Of a stretch of DNA of 7,289 nt, positions 5,089 through 7,289 are shown piece after piece (within the stretch, counting starts at the first letter, position 1; each line of letters begins with the position of its first letter). The notes under the pieces are model-generated. The model saw only the letters and a list, made by a program, of their open reading frames with translations, was not told the DNA's origin and made no database searches. Source of the DNA: Flavobacterium sp. (GTDB lineage: Bacteria; Bacteroidota; Bacteroidia; Flavobacteriales; Flavobacteriaceae); assembly GCF_021151785.1 (NCBI RefSeq), contig NZ_JAGKWP010000112.1, forward strand, positions 1 through 7,289. The letters are read 5' to 3'. The position numbers and the translations under genes were made by a program.

Positions 5089-6396
5089 TTAAATTTCATC
5101 TGTTGTAAAACTTTGCTGCATTGCTTTTTTCTTGTAGGGTCTGATTATCAATCGGGCCTCTCTATCAAATCTAATATAATTATAGACCCAATTTAAAAAA
5201 ACTACTGCTTTATTTTTAAATCCGATTAACGAAATAAGGTGAACAAACATCCAGACAAACCAAGCAAAAACTCCATGAAAATGATACTTAGGCAAATCAA
5301 CTACTGCTTTATTTCTACCAATAGTTGCCATAGACCCCTTATCATAATATTCAAAAGGAACAAGAGTCTCATTTTTTTGTAATCGTACTAAATTTTCTGC
5401 CAGTAAATTTCCTTGCTGAATAGCTGGTTGAGCCATTTGAGGATGACCATTTGGATATTGGTCAGTTTGCATTATAGCAATATCTCCAATGGCAAAAATA
5501 TTTTCATATCCAATAACTTGATTAAAAGAATTAACTTTTACACGATCAATTCGTTCAAAAATCGCCTCTTTATTTAGACCTGAAATCAATTTTCCTTGAA
5601 CACCAGCAGTCCATATTACCGTTGAAGTATTAAAAGATAAATCAGTATTAGTTGTAACGAGATGCCCATCATAACCAGTTACTCTAACATTTTTAAAGAT
5701 ATTAACGCCTAGACTTTTTAGAAATGCTTCAGAAGCCTCAGACGATTGTTTAGTCATAGTATTCAAAAGCCGATCAGTACTTTGAATTAAATTAATTTGC
5801 ATTTTAGCAATATCCAAATCAGGATAATCTTTAGGTAAAATAGCTTTTTTCATTTCAGCCAGTGCGCCCGCTAACTCTACCCCAGTTGGACCTCCACCAA
5901 CTAAAACAAAATTCATCAAATTCTCTCTCTCTTGTTCATCATCTGCTAAAAGAGCCTGCTCAAAATTTTCAAGAATAAAGCTTCTGATATTAAGGGATTG
6001 AGGAATAGTCTTCATAGACATACTATTTCTTTCAATCTCTTTGTTTCCAAAATAGTTGGTTTTAGTTCCCGTAGCTATTACTAAATAATCATAGTTTAAT
6101 TCACCAATATCTGAAACAATTTTATTTTCAGACGGAACAACTTCTTTTACATCTGCAAGTCTAAAATAAAAATCATCATATTCTTGAATCACTTTACGAA
6201 TAGGATATGCTATTGAATCGGGCTCTAAACCGCCTGTTGCTACCTGATATAATAAAGGTTGAAACGTATGATAATTGTGTTTATCTAGTAAAACAACTTG
6301 GTATTTTTTATTTTTAAGCTTTTTAGCAATTGAAATCCCAGCAAAACCTCCACCAATGATTACAATTCTTTTTAAGGGTGAACTCGGTATGTTCAT
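5089..6396 (-). CDS. Type II NADH dehydrogenase-like flavoprotein
   Basis: This 435-residue protein belongs to the NDH-2 family, single-subunit, non-proton-pumping enzymes that pass electrons from NADH through FAD to quinone at the inner face of the membrane. The FAD site is GGGFAG at 15-20 with Asp38 ending the second strand; FQPLLYQVATG (45-55) is characteristic. The second Rossmann site is GGGPTG at 167-172, followed by the conserved Glu174. IFAIGDIA around 300-307 closes the FAD site and QPAIQQG around 323-329 is near the quinone site. A hydrophobic C-terminal region from about 375 to 408, rich in Trp and Phe, should anchor it to the membrane. Gln205 replaces the acidic residue that usually selects NADH. 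The frame stays open upstream to an ATG at 6477, but Met at 6396 is preferred: it directly precedes the family's N-terminus, and a promoter box lies at 6415-6422. Confidence 0.93.
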   Translation of the reverse strand: MNIPSSPLKRIVIIGGGFAGISIAKKLKNKKYQVVLLDKHNYHTFQPLLYQVATGGLEPDSIAYPIRKVIQEYDDFYFRLADVKEVVPSENKIVSDIGELNYDYLVIATGTKTNYFGNKEIERNSMSMKTIPQSLNIRSFILENFEQALLADDEQERENLMNFVLVGGGPTGVELAGALAEMKKAILPKDYPDLDIAKMQINLIQSTDRLLNTMTKQSSEASEAFLKSLGVNIFKNVRVTGYDGHLVTTNTDLSFNTSTVIWTAGVQGKLISGLNKEAIFERIDRVKVNSFNQVIGYENIFAIGDIAIMQTDQYPNGHPQMAQPAIQQGNLLAENLVRLQKNETLVPFEYYDKGSMATIGRNKAVVDLPKYHFHGVFAWFVWMFVHLISLIGFKNKAVVFLNWVYNYIRFDREARLIIRPYKKKAMQQSFTTDEI

Positions 6397-6414
6397 TTTC
6401 AAACTGTTTATATA

Positions 6415-6422
6415 CAAATTTA
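6415..6422 (-). promoter_or_regulatory. Candidate -7 box for the NDH-2-like gene
   Basis: The minus strand reads TAAATTTG, a full match to TAnnTTTG, 18 nt upstream of the preferred start at 6396. Transcription would begin around 6408, leaving a leader of about 12 nt. The -33 position has only TTT (6442-6444, spacer 19). Because it lies inside the longer open frame that begins at 6477, this box also argues for the shorter protein. Confidence 0.5.
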
Positions 6423-6485
6423 CTACTTTTATCAAATGAATAAAGATTTTAATAGACAGTTTTTTAAATAACTTCAATAAAAAAG

Positions 6486-6518
6486 TTGAATCTAAATTGT
6501 AACAAAATTTGATTTCAA
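6486..6518 (+). promoter_or_regulatory. Candidate sigma-gene promoter with an imperfect dyad
   Basis: TTG (6486-6488) and AAAATTTG (6504-6511) are a rough -33/-7 pair with a 15-nt spacer; the -7 box lacks the usual leading T and the spacer is short, so this is weak. The same bases form an imperfect inverted repeat. The left arm 6486-6498 (TTGAATCTAAATT) pairs with the right arm 6506-6518 (AATTTGATTTCAA) with 12 matches and one single-base bulge on each side, around GTAACAA. The dyad ends 16 nt before the sigma-factor start and could be an operator, a leader structure, or chance in A/T-rich DNA. Confidence 0.33.
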
Positions 6519-6534
6519 GTTACCAATAGTATGT

Positions 6535-7029
6535 ATGAAAACATCCTCTGAAGAAAGTTTTGTAAAACAATTAAAAGAAAATCAGAATATTATCCACAAA
6601 ATTTGTAGGCTATATACTTCTGATGAGGATGCACATAAGGATTTATTTCAAGAGATAACAATTCAGTTATGGAAAGCTTATCCACAATTTAGAGGCGATT
6701 CTAAATTTACTACTTGGGCTTATCGTGTAGGACTAAACACAGCTATTACTCTCTATCGTAAAAAGAAAAGAAGTATTGACACTACTCCTTTTGATACCGA
6801 ATTTTATCGAATGAAAGATGATGAGTACAATTTTGAAGAAGAAGAGCAATTAAAACTAATGTATAAAGCCATAGGCGAATTAAATGATATCGAAAAAGCC
6901 TTAATATTTTTATATCTTGAAGACAAAGATTATACAGAAATTGCAGAAACTTTAGGTATTAGTGAGGTAAATGCACGTGTAAAAATGAATCGTATCAAAG
7001 GAAAACTGAAAAAAATATTAAATCCGTAA
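6535..7029 (+). CDS. ECF-type RNA polymerase sigma factor
   Basis: This 164-residue protein is a sigma-70 family factor of the extracytoplasmic-function type, with only regions 2 and 4. Region 2 spans about 10-80: DLFQEITIQLWKAYPQF (36-52) is the core-polymerase-binding and -10 recognition helix area, and FRGDSKFTTWAYRVGLNTA (52-70) continues region 2.3-2.4. A Lys/Arg-rich segment (75-79) and an acidic linker (95-105) follow. Region 4 spans about 112-162 with the helix-turn-helix YTEIAETLGISEVNARVKMNRIKGKL (133-158). The ATG at 6535 is the only reasonable in-frame start, since a TAA at 6493 closes the frame upstream; an out-of-frame ATG lies 4 nt earlier at 6531. The gene is divergent from the NDH-2-like gene and followed 3 nt later by a membrane protein, the usual arrangement of a sigma factor with its regulator. 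The inducing signal and target genes are unknown. Confidence 0.95.
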   Translation: MKTSSEESFVKQLKENQNIIHKICRLYTSDEDAHKDLFQEITIQLWKAYPQFRGDSKFTTWAYRVGLNTAITLYRKKKRSIDTTPFDTEFYRMKDDEYNFEEEEQLKLMYKAIGELNDIEKALIFLYLEDKDYTEIAETLGISEVNARVKMNRIKGKLKKILNP

Positions 7030-7032
7030 CCT

Positions 7033-7289
7033 ATGGATGAATTAGAATTATTAAAAAAAGATTGGAAGAAAAAAGAACAGCAATTTAAACAAGTATCTGA
7101 ACAAGATATCTATGGCATGCTACATCAAAGTTCTTCATCAATTGTAAAGTGGATTTTTATCATTAGTATAATAGAATTTTTAATTTTTAGACTTTTAGAT
7201 TTTACATTATTTTTCGATGAGGCTTTTATCAATAGATTAAAAAGCTATCATATCTATGATATTGAAAAAGTAGCAACAGGAATTAATTT
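7033..7289 (+). CDS. Membrane-anchored partner protein, 3' end missing
   Basis: The frame opens with ATG three bases after the sigma-factor stop (TAA CCT ATG) and stays open to the window edge, giving 85 complete codons. The start MDELELLKKDWKKKEQQF is a charged, soluble N-terminal segment; residues up to about 36 include VSEQDIYGMLHQSSSS. One membrane helix spans about 37-55 (from IVKWIFIISIIEFLIF), with a Glu48 inside it, and an aromatic/hydrophobic stretch follows to about 61. I recognise it as a family found after such sigma factors in flavobacteria, but the family has no secure function. Gene order, tight spacing and membrane anchoring suggest an anti-sigma factor or sensor; there is no visible zinc-binding HxxxCxxC motif in the part seen. 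Translation is probably coupled to the sigma gene. Confidence 0.85.
   Translation, partial: MDELELLKKDWKKKEQQFKQVSEQDIYGMLHQSSSSIVKWIFIISIIEFLIFRLLDFTLFFDEAFINRLKSYHIYDIEKVATGIN

Noticed and set aside
6397..6477. N-terminal membrane-anchor extension of the dehydrogenase
   Set aside because: The family N-terminus begins at the internal Met at 6396, and a promoter-like box lies inside the extension.
1..7289. Defence system, mobile element, CRISPR array or phage remnant
   Set aside because: No transposase, integrase, nuclease or repeat-spacer pattern was found on either strand; all complete genes fit common flavobacterial chromosomal families, and composition is even throughout.

Overview
The window looks like ordinary chromosomal DNA of a member of the Flavobacteriaceae (Bacteroidota). 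The evidence is a strongly A/T-rich composition, absence of clear Shine-Dalgarno sequences, several matches to the Bacteroidota promoter -7 consensus TAnnTTTG just upstream of genes, and protein families typical of that group (DUF4294 protein, M42 aminopeptidase, a nadC-YihY/BrkB pair, an NDH-2-like dehydrogenase). No transposon, integrase, CRISPR array, toxin-antitoxin pair, phage gene or rRNA/tRNA gene could be recognised.

Layout. Bases 1-302 hold no supportable gene; the left edge may carry most of a leftward, stable-RNA-type promoter. A secreted DUF4294 protein (303-1007, minus) and an M42 metallopeptidase (1094-2191, plus) diverge from an 86-nt spacer with a promoter-like box for each. 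The peptidase is followed by a small SnoaL/NTF2-like protein (2235-2597, plus). That unit meets a leftward operon head-on, and both share one perfect 13-bp hairpin terminator (2596-2626) that contains both stop codons. The leftward operon is nadC (NAD biosynthesis), a six-helix YihY/BrkB membrane protein whose start codon overlaps the nadC stop (TAATG), and an exported chalcone-isomerase-like protein. Its promoter-like region (about 5041-5073) contains an inverted repeat.

Further right, a type II NADH dehydrogenase-like flavoprotein (5089-6396, minus; start revised to an internal Met) diverges from an ECF sigma factor (6535-7029, plus). Three bases after the sigma factor begins a membrane-anchored protein cut by the window edge, a candidate partner or anti-sigma factor.

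How the genes relate. nadC makes the NAD precursor and the dehydrogenase oxidises NADH into the quinone pool, so two genes touch NAD metabolism, but they have separate promoter-like elements. The sigma factor and its partner probably form an envelope-signal module. I see no convincing novel multi-gene system. The observations most worth checking are the dyads in the nadC and sigma promoter regions, the Gln replacing the usual acidic NADH-selecting residue in the dehydrogenase, the revised dehydrogenase start, and the sigma/membrane-protein pair.
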